Shown here piece after piece: positions 32,832 to 43,405 of a stretch of 64,000 nt of DNA. Position numbers and translations under genes: made by a program. Below the pieces are notes generated by a model that was given only the letters and a program-made list of their open reading frames with translations, was not told the origin of the DNA and searched no databases. Source of the DNA: Sugiyamaella lignohabitans (taxonomy: Eukaryota; Ascomycota; Dipodascomycetes; Dipodascales; Trichomonascaceae); contig NC_031673.1 of NCBI RefSeq assembly GCF_001640025.1, forward strand, positions 1,054,001 through 1,118,000. Direction: 5' to 3'. Numbering within the stretch: position 1 is the stretch's first letter; every line of letters starts with the position of its first letter.

Positions 32832-34421
32832 TTTTTTTTGGCGGATGTGTCGTGAAGTGAAAAAGCGAGAAGAAGTCGTTGGGCGTTGGTGGTGTATCGT
32901 CGGGCATTAGTGACTGGATCGAGTAGTGATTCCCGAAACCGTTGTGGGTCGCGAGGTGGCCGGTAAAGAGTTGACGCAGTGGGGAACTTTATTCCGGTGG
33001 CATCGCGTGAGGCAGGAGCGGGTTACCCAGTTAATGGCGTCGCAGCTCGGAGATTGGTGGTGGTGGTGGTGGTCGTGGTCGTGGTCGTGGTGGTTAGTGA
33101 GTTCATCAGGCGGGTGGGATGATGGATGGATAGGGGGTGGTGCATCTCCGAATGCACGGTGCTGCTGTTAGAGGTGATTTGCTGTGGTGGTGATTTGATC
33201 CTGCGATTGCATCACCGATCGTGATCTATCTCCTATCTCTGGTGGCTGATAAGAGAACCTTGCATTCTACGTAAGGCGATGAGACAGGATCCCCTGCGTG
33301 GGTTGTTGTTGCTGTGGCTATTATGTCTCAGCTGATAGAGACAAAATGAAAATAGTTAATTAAAGTAGAATGAGAGTACGTGAACTTGTACAACTTGAGT
33401 TTTGTGATTCTGACAAGCATAAAAAGGATGTCTCTAGTGGCATCAAATCACGGCTTGGATACCGTTCAAGCAAGCAGCCTGTCTGCATGGAGATACAGCT
33501 GAAACTAAAACCCAAGACAGCCCAGAAACTTAAATTATTGCATGCTGCAACTGTTAGAAGTTTGGTTAGCAATTGGCAATTTCCCAAGCATAGCCAAAGT
33601 TTGAATTTTTTATTTTGGTTTTGATTTTGGCTTTGGTTTTGCTTTTGCTCAACTGTCATCGCACATAACCCGCCAAATGCAGCGCTTATTATACCGACAG
33701 TCTTATTAGGCAGATGTAACGGAACTACTGAACTACTGATAGCTAAATGTACGGCATCTATGGCGCCATTCGATCAACAGTAGATCGGTTCATGACAAGA
33801 GGTTTACAGGTCCATCATGCAACGATTGGCAATGATATCTTATTAGACTGATGAGAGCCCAGATTGCCCTCCACTCCAGGCTGGTCTGGGTGGTGGTGGT
33901 GCGACTAACAAAGTAAGGATGACTCCTTGCCGATGTGTCTGGTTTCCAAAAGCAACAAGTGAAAAAAAAAAAAGGTTACTGAGTAGAAGTCGTTGGCTAT
34001 AAAATCAGGGAACCACGCCAGATCATGGGTGATCCCAATCTTGATTTGACATTTGACATTTGACATTTCGAGTTTCAACTAACGAAGTACCAAATTACTA
34101 GTTGTTAAGCCAAGAAGTCGAGTCAACTCGAGTGTTTGATTCTTTTACTAGTCAGATTTTGCTGTAGTCATTTTGGTGAAGTCAGTTTGTCGAGTACAGA
34201 TAGTCAAGTTAGTAATCCAAATTTTGTCGAATAGCTTGTCGTCAATCTTTGTATTTTCATCATTAGTTGGTAGCTGTCATCAATAAAGCAATTGCTGTTG
34301 ACAGCTGTAGGATAGGATATCTGTTCCATTACTACGGTGTACAGATCATAATTAGCAACAACCAGATCAGTCTGATAACATCTCACTATTAAATAGTAGT
34401 CACTAGCTGCATCATATCACA
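32832..34421. other. Intergenic region upstream of MFS transporter
   Basis: No gene seen. Contains a GGT/GGTCGT microsatellite (about 33053-33105) and a triple TTTGACA repeat (34043-34066). The last part is the transporter promoter. Confidence 0.55.
33053..33105 (+). repeat. GGT / TCGTGG microsatellite
   Basis: Tandem GGT units grade into GGTCGT units. Low-complexity sequence with no sign of coding use. Confidence 0.85.
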
Positions 34422-36065
34422 ATGTCAAAAGAGAAATCTGATCAACTGGCTGCTGAGCCCCCTGTCGTCCATATTCCTGAGCCCACTGTCGTCAGTATTC
34501 CTGAGCCCCCTGTCGTTCATATTCCTGTTCAGGGAGACGACGAGCTGCTGAGAGAAAATGCTCCTACTCACTGGTATGACAGCTTTGTTCGTATGGTCAA
34601 CTGGTATCCTAAACATATTTCCAAGGACGAAAGAAGACTGCTGATAAAGGTAGATTTTGTTCTCCTGTCGTATGTGTGTATCTCATATTTCTGCAAAGCT
34701 CTTGAAAAGTCCAATATCACCAATGCCTATGTGTCGGGCATGAAGGAAGATATTGATTTCGGTGGTAATGATTTGTCATATGCCAAGTCGTTGTATTCGG
34801 CTGGTTATATTGTCAGTATGTGTCTTGGTACTATGTTTGTGACTCGAGACTGGGCTCGTTTGATGCTGCCTGTACTTGAAATCACTTGGGGTGTTCTTTC
34901 TGCCTGTGAATCTGCTGTTACGAACTCGTCGCAAATGTTTGCCCTTCGTTTTCTTATCGGTTTTGCAGAGGGTCCTATTTTCCCGTCTGTGTTGTATATT
35001 ATTGGCAGTTGGTATAACCGTGATGAGAGGTATAGAAGAATCATGGCCTTTTCTGTGTCGTCTTCGCTCGGAGGAATGTTTTCTGGATACTTGCAATCTG
35101 CTGCTTATGGACATTTACAAGGTGTAGGGGGACATACCGGCTGGCAATGGGGTTTTATTATCGATGGAGCTGTTATTGCTATTCCACTGGGTGTTATTGG
35201 TATATTCATTTTCCCAGGAACTCCTCAACAAGCCAAGAATGTATGGTGGCTCAAGAAAAGTGATATTCAACTGGCTGTGGATCGAACTATCAGAAACGGA
35301 GTTGCTACACCTACAAAACTGAATTGGAGTATTGTCAAGAGAACGCTCCTCCGTTGGCACGTTCATTTCTTTGCAACTTTCTGGGTACTACTCAACATCG
35401 TAGCACTTCCTGACGGTACTGGATTCCCACTGTGGCTGAAGTCGCAATCTCCCGAACGATTCTCTGTCGCACAAGTCAATAATTACCCGACTATTGCTTC
35501 TGCTGTAGGAGTCGTCGCACAATTTCTGATTGCTGGATTTGCCGACTCGTACCCTGTATACCCTTTTCTATCACTCTGTCAAGTACTTTTCATCATCTCG
35601 TACTCGAGTTTGGCTGCTTGGGATATTCCTGACGGATGGAGATGGGTGTGTTTCCTGATTGTGGGTTTTGACGGAGTCAACCAAATGCTTGTTTCCGGCT
35701 GGATCAACGATGTCACTAAAGCAGATGCCGAAGAGCGAGCATTTGTTCTTGGCTACTCCGACGCAGTCTCCCAAGCAATCAATATCTGGACCAACATTGT
35801 ATTTTTCCCGACCGAAGATGCTCCCAAGTTCCATCTCGGCTACATCATCTCCACGGTAGGAGCCATTCTCATGCTGTTCCTGCCCATCCTCGGCTACTTC
35901 GGCGAACGCTGGGACAAGAAACACAACTACGGACTCGGCAGCGAAGTCCTCGTCGAGCGCTCCACCGGCAAAATCGAAGCCACCACCAGTATCGCCCCGT
36001 CCTCCGCCCTCGACCCGTCCTCCTCACTCGAGCACGAACCCCCTGCCTACTCTGCCACCCAATAG
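34422..36065 (+). CDS. MFS transporter, Dal5/Fen2/Vht1 (ACS) family
   Basis: 547 residues with about twelve membrane segments. LRFLIGFAEGPIFPSVLYII (about 175-194) and SWYNRDERYRR (about 197-207) are signatures of the fungal anion:cation symporter family (allantoate, pantothenate, biotin and similar acids). The N-terminal tail has an imperfect PEPPVVHI repeat (three units), unusual for the family. The C terminus is Ser/Pro-rich. Fen2/pantothenate-type is my best guess, but the substrate is not determinable. A sense GCE follows 50 bp after the stop. Confidence 0.88.
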   Translation: MSKEKSDQLAAEPPVVHIPEPTVVSIPEPPVVHIPVQGDDELLRENAPTHWYDSFVRMVNWYPKHISKDERRLLIKVDFVLLSYVCISYFCKALEKSNITNAYVSGMKEDIDFGGNDLSYAKSLYSAGYIVSMCLGTMFVTRDWARLMLPVLEITWGVLSACESAVTNSSQMFALRFLIGFAEGPIFPSVLYIIGSWYNRDERYRRIMAFSVSSSLGGMFSGYLQSAAYGHLQGVGGHTGWQWGFIIDGAVIAIPLGVIGIFIFPGTPQQAKNVWWLKKSDIQLAVDRTIRNGVATPTKLNWSIVKRTLLRWHVHFFATFWVLLNIVALPDGTGFPLWLKSQSPERFSVAQVNNYPTIASAVGVVAQFLIAGFADSYPVYPFLSLCQVLFIISYSSLAAWDIPDGWRWVCFLIVGFDGVNQMLVSGWINDVTKADAEERAFVLGYSDAVSQAINIWTNIVFFPTEDAPKFHLGYIISTVGAILMLFLPILGYFGERWDKKHNYGLGSEVLVERSTGKIEATTSIAPSSALDPSSSLEHEPPAYSATQ

Positions 36066-36114
36066 TCTTTTTCTGTTTATGTTTTAATGTAAATACTTTT
36101 TCACCCTCTCTGTT

Positions 36115-36324
36115 GCCTCCGGCGGCTGGGGCTCCGCCCCAGACCCCGTTGCTCCTGCTTCGCAGGAGACTCTGCTGCATGGACCCTGCATTTCTCCGGC
36201 GGCGGGGGCTGCCCCACACCCCGTGGCTTCTGCTCCGCAAGAGGGCCTTGGCACCCCCCACAACCGACTCGAGCGAAGCGAGAGGAGCCGGGGGGTCTGG
36301 GGCGCACCCCCAGCCGCCGGAGGC
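36115..36324. repeat. GCE cluster 3' of MFS gene
   Basis: Plus copy 36115-36168 (B tail), diverged plus copy about 36192-36243 (shortened stem, tail GCTTCTGCTCCGCAAGAG), minus copy 36264-36324 (A tail). Confidence 0.92.
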
Positions 36325-36684
36325 AATGCAGGGCCCTGGCGTCAGGGTCCAGGGCCCTGCGGCGTGCATGTGCTGATAAGCGAGAGGTGCATGAGCAATT
36401 ACCCGGACTGGGAGAGGGCGCGTTCGCGGGTGGTGGAGGAGGTGGGTGAAAGAGAGAGGTGCTTCGCGAAGATTGGGACCGGACCACAAACCAGTAAGCG
36501 AGATTCGGCATCCACATCGGCTTTCGAGTCCAAAAATCCCAAAAAAAAAAAACAAGAGTCGGAAAAAGCGACGCTGGGCTGTCACTGCGCTTGAATTACG
36601 AGACGGCTCACAGCCGACCGACGCGAACAAAAACACCGGTGCGCCAGAAATTCTACTGTCGAGCTCTCGATCAGTCTGCCTGCC

Positions 36685-39512
36685 ATGAGCGCCAAGGGTA
36701 GGTAAATCCGGCCCGTGAGGGGTCTACAGATTTGGGATGGGGACCAGGGGCTCCTGGTTGGAATTCGGGTCCTGTGTTAAGTGAGGTTTGGTTGGTTTTT
36801 GGGGTGGGGAGGGGGGGGGGGAGAGTCTGCCTCCGGCGGCTGGGGCTCTGCCCCAGACCCCGTGGCTCCTCTCGCTTCGCTCGAGTCGGTTTCGCTGGAT
36901 GTTAGCAGATTCGGGGGATGGAGACGGTTAAGGGAAGATGGGTTTAGTGCGGTTTTCGAGTTTGTTTTCGTGTGTTTTGAACTGATTCTTCTGGGGTTTC
37001 CTGTTCGAATGGTGAACGTGAAGATCCAGCGATAACAGGTGAATTAGCCCTTGTTTCGGCCATTGAACGCTTGGAAATGGACCAGGAGCTTGATCAGACA
37101 CGGGATAAGTGGCCATTTGGTTTTTTTTGTGGGAAAATTGGATACTAACAGTCGGTGTAGGAGTTAAACCGGACACGAACCAGACCCAGTGCAGGAACAT
37201 CCTGATCCACGGGTACTGTAAATTTGCCGACAAAGGCTGTGCTTTCCGGCACGACAGCGGCCCCTCGTCGGCCCTCTCAACGGCCGCACCAGGTTCTTCA
37301 GTTTCTGTTGCTGCTGGAGCCCCTGCTGCTGGACCAGGAACCTCGCCAACCCGGCCCATGGACGCATCGTTGAAAAAGAAGCAACTGAACGCGGACTCGC
37401 CCTCATTCACTCCCTCATTCGTCAATCCGCTAGCGGGCACGGCCGTCGGCTCGCCCATTTCGAAATCTCACGCGGCCCCATCACCAAAAGTCGATGTTGT
37501 CCCGTTCTACCCCAAAAGTAAGTCTTCGACCCTGGGGGTCGGGGTGTGCCTCCGGCGGCTGGGGCTGCGCCCCAGACCCCGTTGACGCCCGACTCGAGCG
37601 GAGCGAGAGGAGCCGGGGGGTCTGGGGCGCAGCCCCAGCCGCCGGAGGCACCACCCTTTTTGAAAGGACCCCCCTCGAAAGAAGGAGCTAACTCGGACCA
37701 GATCTCGCGAATGGAGGTGCTAAGTATAATCCCGAGACGAGCAGTTTTAACCCCGAGTCTGTGTTTAGTCCGCGTATGGGGAATGGCCAGGCCGCGCCGT
37801 CTCCAGGTCCTGGAGGTGGTGGTGCGTTTGTAGTTCCTGCTCATGCTCCACAGCAACAACAACAGCAACAACAACAACAACAACAGCAACAGCAGCAGGT
37901 TCAGCATCAGCAACAGCAGCAACAACAACAGCAGGTTCATGGAGGACCAGTTCCACCTCATCATTTTCAGTTACAACAGACGGCAGACGAGTTTAATGGG
38001 CTCATGATCGATTCGCACCAACCACCGCCACCGCCGCCGCCCCAATCACATCACCATCATCAGACAATGGCCCCTCCTCCTCTTCATTTCCAGACTCCAA
38101 TGACAGGAAATCCCGATATGCTTTTCCAACCGCACTCGGCATTCCCGCTTCAGTACCATTTATACGCGCCAGTGCCCATGCGACGTGCCCGTGAGACCCT
38201 GTCGCCTCACGAACGACGCATTGAGGACTTCTTTATTCGAAATGATTTACGAGAAGAATTACAGAAGAAAAACGAGGCACTGCTTCAGAAACTGCCGAAC
38301 TCGGCTCTGCCCGAGTTTGTTCATATTTATCACTCGCTGGTGCCTCTGGACACGAATATCGACAAGAACGACCGATTGTTTGGCTACCCGACTTGGGCGT
38401 ATAAAGCGACGTCAAATCGTGACGGACGAATCTACTGTCTACGACGAGTCGAGGGTTTCAGGTTGACTAACGAGCATGCTATTAAATTGGTGCAAAAGTG
38501 GAGAAATATCGATTCACCGAATATCGTTAAACTTTACGAAGCATTCACGACCCGTGCATTTGGCGATAATTCTCTAGTGTTTGTGTACGATTACTATCCA
38601 CTAGCAACGACGCTGTTCTCGACGTATTTCGGGCCAATGGTCAAGTTCCAGCATCCTCTGGAACAAACAAGACCTATTGACGAGGGTCTGATATGGGCGT
38701 ATATCATTGAACTGGTAAATGCACTTAAAGCTATACATGAAGCCGGGCTGGCAGCACGAATTGTTGATCCAACCCGGATTCTGGTGGTGAAAAAGGGACG
38801 AATCCGGTTGAACTGCTGTGGAATTTTTGATATTCTTCAGTTTGAAAGCAGTAATGGAGTCATTAGTAAAGAGGAGATTGCCGCGTTACAGCAGGAAGAC
38901 TTTATTAATATCGGACGATTGATTTTGATTCTTGCGTGTAAATCGACACTGGGGGCTAGCCAGCCACTGGCCAAGTCGTTTGAGACCATATCCAAGCAAT
39001 ATTCTGCTGATCTGTTACAATTCACACAACATTTGCTGTCGTCGGATGCTGTTGAGCAGCCCGATGCTGCTGTTCCGACGCCGATTACCGTTGGTTCGTT
39101 AGTGACGATGCTGGCTGATAAGACGTTAGAGTACCTGAGCAGCTCATTGTATGCGAACGACGACCTTGAATCGCAGTTGTCACAGGAGCTAGAAAATGGC
39201 CGGCTCGTAAGATTACTGGCCAAATTCGGGTTTATTAATGAACGACCCGAGTATGAACACGATCCGAACTGGTCCGAGTCTGGCGACCGGTACCTGATTA
39301 AACTGTTCCGTGACTATGTGTTCCACCAGGTCGACGAAATGGGTAAACCCATTGTCGACATGGGCCATGTGCTGGCATGTCTCAACAAACTGGACGCCGG
39401 CGTCGACGAGCCCATCCTGCTGGTGTCCCGCGATGAACAGTCGTGTCTCCTCGTCTCCTACAAAGAGCTCAAGTCCTGCATCTCCTCGGCCTTCCGCGAC
39501 CTCTCTAAATAG
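36685..39512 (+). CDS. PAN3: Pan3, poly(A) nuclease regulatory subunit (three exons)
   Basis: Exons 36685-36697, 37161-37517 and 37702-39512 join in frame to 726 residues (S. cerevisiae Pan3: 679). Exon 2 encodes the N-terminal CCCH zinc finger (CRNILIHGYC, then KFADKGC, AFRH). Across the second junction it reads VPFYPK then NLANGGAKYNPETSSFNP, matching the Pan3 PAM2-like area. Exon 3 begins with polyQ (about 37852-37935), then the pseudokinase (YCLRRVEGFRLTNEHAI; ATP loop and catalytic residues degenerate as usual) and the C-terminal knob (FRDYVFHQVDEMGKPIVDM). By family knowledge it binds poly(A) and Pab1 and recruits Pan2 for deadenylation. Both introns carry GCE copies. A sense GCE follows 43 bp after the stop. 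Confidence 0.92.
36698..37160 (+). other. PAN3 intron 1
   Basis: 463 bp after a 13-base exon (MSAK plus one base). Donor GTAGGT, overlapped by GTAAAT four bases on; branch ACTAAC, acceptor GTGTAG 11 bases later. Only the first donor keeps frame with the zinc-finger exon. One sense GCE inside. Confidence 0.75.
36829..36889 (+). repeat. GCE copy, A tail, in PAN3 intron 1
   Basis: Intact sense copy, just after a G-rich run (about 36804-36822). No antisense partner in this intron. Confidence 0.95.
37518..37701 (+). other. PAN3 intron 2
   Basis: 184 bp, donor GTAAGT, branch GCTAAC, acceptor GGACCAG 9 bases later, phase 1. Contains a truncated sense and a full antisense GCE. Confidence 0.88.
37548..37649. 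repeat. GCE near-palindrome in PAN3 intron 2
   Basis: The plus copy 37548-37582 has lost its tail and runs almost directly into the minus copy 37589-37649 (A tail). Pair and loop appear collapsed by deletion. Confidence 0.94.
37852..37935 (+). repeat. CAA/CAG repeat encoding polyQ in PAN3
   Basis: Mixed CAA and CAG triplets give two long Gln runs split by VQH, in the flexible linker before the pseudokinase. Length polymorphism is likely. Confidence 0.9.
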
Positions 39513-39554
39513 TCTCTCTCATAATAGAACCAAAAACAGTTCGTTTCTGGGTGT

Positions 39555-39879
39555 GCCTCCGGCGGCTGGGGCTCTGCCCCAGACCCCGTGGCTCCTCTCG
39601 CTTCGCTCGAGTCGGGTTTTGGGGGCATCGGAATATGCCTCCGGCGGCTGGGGCTGCGCCCCAGACCCCCTGGCTCCTCTCGCTTCGCTCGAGTCGGGTT
39701 TGGGGGAGTCAGAACTGGCGATTCCAACCCGAAACTGGCCCCCCGACACCCGAGCGAAGCGAGCCGGGGGGTCTGGGGCACAGCCCAGCCGCCGGAGGCA
39801 CACCCCGACCCCCCAAACCCGACTCGAGCGCAGCGAGAGGAGCCACGGGGTCTGGGGCAGAGCCCCAGCCGCCGGAGGC
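39555..39879. repeat. Four-copy GCE palindrome between PAN3 and TOM6
   Basis: Plus copies 39555-39616 and 39637-39698, then minus copies 39744-39799 (short tail, one base lost in the stem) and 39819-39879. Each convergent gene thus has two sense copies after its end, the first at 43 bp (PAN3) and 64 bp (TOM6). Confidence 0.95.
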
Positions 39880-39942
39880 AGGTCGCTGATACAAGAACCT
39901 GGTGTCATTATTTACAGCTTTTTAAGTGGTTGTAGTGTGTAG

Positions 39943-40142
39943 TTACAGTCTGCGAGGTTAGTTCGGGTCCAGGAGATTGGAGAGGACGGGGGAGGAGGGA
40001 CTTACTGAGGAGCGAGGAAGTCCATGAACTGGGACTGGATGAACGCCACGCCGGCGGCGAAGAGGGCGACATTCCAGACAACGGGGGCAGCATCGCCGGT
40101 GAGGGCTTCTTGGACGGTTTCGATGATAGATTTGTCGGCCAT
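39943..40142 (-). CDS. TOM6: Tom6, small subunit of the mitochondrial TOM complex
   Basis: Exons on the minus strand are 40142-40006 and 39949-39943, giving 47 residues. The C terminus reads FAAGVAFIQSQFMDFLAPQL, nearly identical to the conserved Tom6 tail (VAFIQSPLMDMLAPQL in S. cerevisiae, from memory). The last Gln codon is split, and the final Leu and stop lie in the second exon of only 7 coding bases. The single membrane helix is about residues 20-38. The N-terminal cytosolic part is short and acidic. Without splicing the protein would end at Gln, one residue short. By family knowledge it stabilises the Tom40 pore assembly. A sense GCE follows 64 bp after the stop. Confidence 0.9.
39950..40005 (-). 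other. TOM6 intron
   Basis: 56 bp, donor GTAAGT, branch ACTAAC, acceptor CTCGCAG 7 bases later. One of two recognised introns without a GCE, and the shortest. Confidence 0.85.
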
Positions 40143-40364
40143 TGTATCTTTTTGGTGTGATTTCGGTGGTTTTGTGGGTGTTTTCTGTAGTGGTCAAGTG
40201 ATCCGCCAGGTTCGTGAACATGAAAAATGTCCTCTCTTGCTCCAGTCCGTTAGCCGCATATATGCATGTGCACTGTCCACGGTCTGGAAGAGGGAGAGGG
40301 GGAAAGTAAGGGTTTATATAGCTAATAAATAATATTAAAGGAGGAGATAGCGGGATGGCGGAAT

Positions 40365-40418
40365 GCCTCCGGCGGCTGGGGCTCCGCCCCAGACCCCGTG
40401 GCTCCTGCTTCGCAGGAG
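40365..40418 (+). repeat. GCE copy, B tail
   Basis: Intact plus copy 27 bp beyond the 3' end of the small minus-strand gene but in antisense orientation to it; orphan by the sense rule. Confidence 0.93.
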
Positions 40419-40445
40419 AGACGTCGGGGTATCCGGGTGTGGGTG

Positions 40446-40751
40446 TTAGTGTGGGGTGGAGAGAGCGGTGGTTTGGCCGGTGGGGGTGGAGGTGGAGGTG
40501 GTGAGGGTGGATTTGTCGGTGGGTTTGCGACTGGGGGCTCGTGGTTTCGGTCGCGATTTCACGTGTTCTGAGAGTTTGGTGCGTACCGATTCAGTGAGAT
40601 TAGCTCCCAGACGAAGCGTGCAAACAGCAATGTCCAGTCCGATGACAAGCAGAATCGGAAGTAGGCAGAGGAATGCCAACACCAGGAATATATCGGTGAT
40701 AATGGTTTGAAACGGGATGGATGACAGTGATACTGATAGCAATGAAGACAT
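40446..40751 (-). CDS. Small single-pass membrane protein, unknown
   Basis: 101 residues starting at ATG 40751. A strongly hydrophobic segment (IFLVLAFLCLLPILLVIGLD, about 21-40) is followed by a basic linker and a Ser/Thr/Pro tail. It looks like a tail-in-cytosol single-pass protein of the secretory pathway. I do not recognise the family. A GT microsatellite sits directly upstream of the ATG. The gene is plausible but rests on the membrane segment and clean frame alone. Confidence 0.5.
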   Translation of the reverse strand: MSSLLSVSLSSIPFQTIITDIFLVLAFLCLLPILLVIGLDIAVCTLRLGANLTESVRTKLSEHVKSRPKPRAPSRKPTDKSTLTTSTSTPTGQTTALSTPH

Positions 40752-40753
40752 TG

Positions 40754-40779
40754 TGTTTGTGTGTGTGTGTGTGTGTTTG
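40754..40779 (+). repeat. GT microsatellite
   Basis: GTGTTTGTGTGTGTGTGTGT-like tract within 30 bp of the small membrane protein start codon. Confidence 0.85.
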
Positions 40780-41456
40780 TTGAGAGTAATGGATGTTACA
40801 CTGTAGATAAGAGTCTGTTATGAGATCCTGTGAAGTGGATACTGAATCTGTTGTTTCTGTTTCTCTGTTCTTTCTTCACCAAAAAAAAGACGACACCGGC
40901 CAACGACCGAGTACGGAGCCTGCTTCCAGTGATAGATTGAATTAAATTGCAATTGGTTAAACTCGTTTGTCAATAGCTTGTGCTAGTAACTCTGGTGCTC
41001 TGACAACGAGTCTAAGATGTGTGTGTTCTTGTTTGTGTTGTATCTCGTTTGTAATCAGTTAAGTTGTACGTCTAAACCTTCAATTGATTTTTTAAGGTCG
41101 ATATGAAGGTGAAATAATGGAATACCCAGGGTCGTAAATTATAATCTTTTATTGGCTGAATTGTGGCATGTGATGAGTCGTCTCGGGTGATGCAAGATTA
41201 GATTTATATATACAATAGCCGTGTATCACACTTCACCTCGCTCCGGCACTTGCTGCTGCTCCTGCTGCTGCTGCTGCACCTGCACCTGCACCTGTTATCT
41301 GCAGCGTCCGACTATCAGCACCCGTTTCCAGAAAGATCAATCTCCGGCGCCTGAAACTAGTCCTTTTCCGCCAGGCCCACTCACCTCCGGGAGCAGCCGA
41401 GCCCAATTGGCCGGTTTATTCACGTTTCCCTCACTTCACCTTCGGGGGTGATGTGA

Positions 41457-41580
41457 GCCTCCGGCTGCTGGGGCTCTGCCCCAGACCCCGTGGCTCCTGC
41501 TTCGCAGGAGATTTCTCTGACCTCGCCCGACGCCCGACTCAAGCGAAGCGAGAGGAGCCACGGGGTGTGGGAGCGTGTGG
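41457..41580. repeat. GCE copy plus truncated inverted copy
   Basis: Plus copy 41457-41510 (B tail, head mutated to GGCTGC). Minus partner 41534-41580 keeps the tail but is lost beyond GAGCCACGGGG. Confidence 0.9.
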
Positions 41581-41901
41581 ATGGGGGTGACAGGGAGAGG
41601 ATCCCGGTTATAGTGGTGTCGATCTTTTCATTTACCCCCATGAAAACTGCCTTCCTGAAGTGCTCAAGACTTGATATTAGGCTCTTTGTAAACCCTTATT
41701 TCTTCTAATAGGTTTAGTGTTATCACGTTTGCCATTACACACTGTCTGTGCCGGTGAGAAAGCACCAAAAACAGGCAAGCCCCGTTAAAAGCATAACCAG
41801 TATGACTCGAGCCCCCATCCCTCACCCCCATCTCCACCCACGGAACCACTCCGTTTCCACCGCCAACTCCCCTCCCCGAGCTACAGCACCTTCCAACGCA
41901 A

Positions 41902-41961
41902 CGACTCGAGCGCAGCGAGAGGAGCCGCGGGGTCTGGGGCGCAGCCCCAGCCGCCGGAGGC
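41902..41961 (-). repeat. Orphan GCE copy, A tail
   Basis: Intact minus copy with no recognised minus-strand gene just upstream. Confidence 0.93.
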
Positions 41962-42047
41962 AGCAGAACCCCAATCTGCACCAGCTAATTAACCCGCGTC
42001 GCCCCGGCAACGGTGGGGCTCAACCTCTTCCCACCTCCCCACTCCTT

Positions 42048-42174
42048 CGAGCGAAGCGAGCCAAGGGGTCTGGGGCAAAGCCCCAGCCGCCGGAGGCATC
42101 CCCCAGGACCGTGAGTTTGTGCCTCCGGCGTCTGGGGCTCCGCCCCAGACCCCGTGGCTCGCTTCGCTCGAGTT
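42048..42174. repeat. GCE pair with short C tails, heads facing
   Basis: Minus copy 42048-42097 and plus copy 42121-42174, both with the short tail CTCGCTTCGCTCG, in head-to-head order. Confidence 0.92.
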
Positions 42175-42298
42175 TGGGGAATGAGGGAGGTGCACGGTCG
42201 ATCTGGCATGTAGGACCCTAACCTGGGAGATGCAGGGCTGTTTACTGAGTGAGAGTGGTGGTGGTTGTGGGGGTAGGGGCGGGGGCAGAGGGGAGGAC

Positions 42299-42313
42299 TT
42301 ATATATTATTTTT
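42299..42313 (+). promoter_or_regulatory. TATA-like box, wall-protein gene
   Basis: TTATATATTA followed by a T run, about 870 bp before the ATG at 43178. If used, the transcript has a very long leader. Confidence 0.3.
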
Positions 42314-42850
42314 CAGTGGTTATCCGTCTGTCGTTTGTTAGCCTGTGAAGCTTGTGCGTGAACTGGTTAGTCTGCTTTGTTAGTGGGTAGTTTTTGTGTT
42401 TGTTGCACTTTGATCAGCCCAGATTTATTTTGCTCGGTTTGTTTGTGTGAGGTTGAAATCTGATTCGTGAAAAATCTCTCGATTATCGCGCGCTCTTCCT
42501 CGGTTGTTGAACTGTGGATCACACATCACTCACTTTACACTCCATTCGTTTGTTGAGTGACGTTCTCCACTTTTGCAATTTCAAAGATAATTGTCTTTCT
42601 GATTCATTGACCTGGTGTCTGATTTAGCTGGACTTTTTTTTTTTATCTGGTGTTTGGTGTTGGTTTTTGATTGGTTTTTTTTTGAATCAAGTCACTGACT
42701 GGTGCATCATCGATTGATTCTGCTATCGTTTATCTATTTCGTTTGGTTCCTTTTTCACCTCTTTCATTTGTCTTCTGTCTTCTGTTTATTTGAATTTAGG
42801 TTTCAGAATTCAAAATTTTTAACCGCTTTCTTTACCACGTTATCACCGTT

Positions 42851-43091
42851 CTTCTCGACTTGGTTTCACTGTTTTCCACTACAGCACTTGTTGACAATTT
42901 GTTGAAGTCGATTGTTTTCGTGCAATTATTCAATTAGCATCATTATTTCTTCAAATTACAGATATATCAGGCTCTTATTCTTCTCGTTTGTCTCGACTCG
43001 GTTTCATCTGTTGACAATTTGTTCAAGTCGATTGTTTTCGTGAAATTATTTAATTAGCATCATCATTTCTTGAAATTACTTGATATTTCAG
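42851..43091 (+). repeat. Imperfect tandem duplication in leader
   Basis: Two units of about 100-118 bp (42851-42968 and 42991-43091) share TTGACAATTTGTT, AAGTCGATTGTTTTCGTG, AATTAGCATCAT, ATTTCTT and end in TCAG. Located 90-330 bp before the wall-protein ATG. Confidence 0.8.
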
Positions 43092-43177
43092 ACTCTTTTT
43101 CTCATTCACCTGGCTCTTCTCGTTATTTTCATTTCTCATTGATCTCATTCTTCTCATTCTAAGTACTTTTCTTCACA

Positions 43178-43350
43178 ATGGTTCATATCAAATCACTCCC
43201 AGTTGTCGCCCTATTGGCTACCTCGGTTTTGGCTAATCCTGGCGGAGCTGCTCTGGCAGAAGGTGCTTTAATGGTTCGTCAAGATCCTGCTCCCGCTCCA
43301 AGTGCCGCTGCTGGTGCCCCAGCTCCTGCTCCAAGTGCCCCTGCTGCTGG

Positions 43351-43405
<55 letters not shown>

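Larger units (their letters stand above)
40780..43177. other. Intergenic region with GCE cluster and long 5' leader
   Basis: No gene recognised. A TATATATA box at about 41203-41211 is not followed by a clear gene. GCE copies are at 41457-42174. From about 42300 the sequence is T-rich and looks like the promoter and long leader of the wall-protein gene. A CTGCTG/CACCTG triplet tract lies at 41250-41291. Confidence 0.55.
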
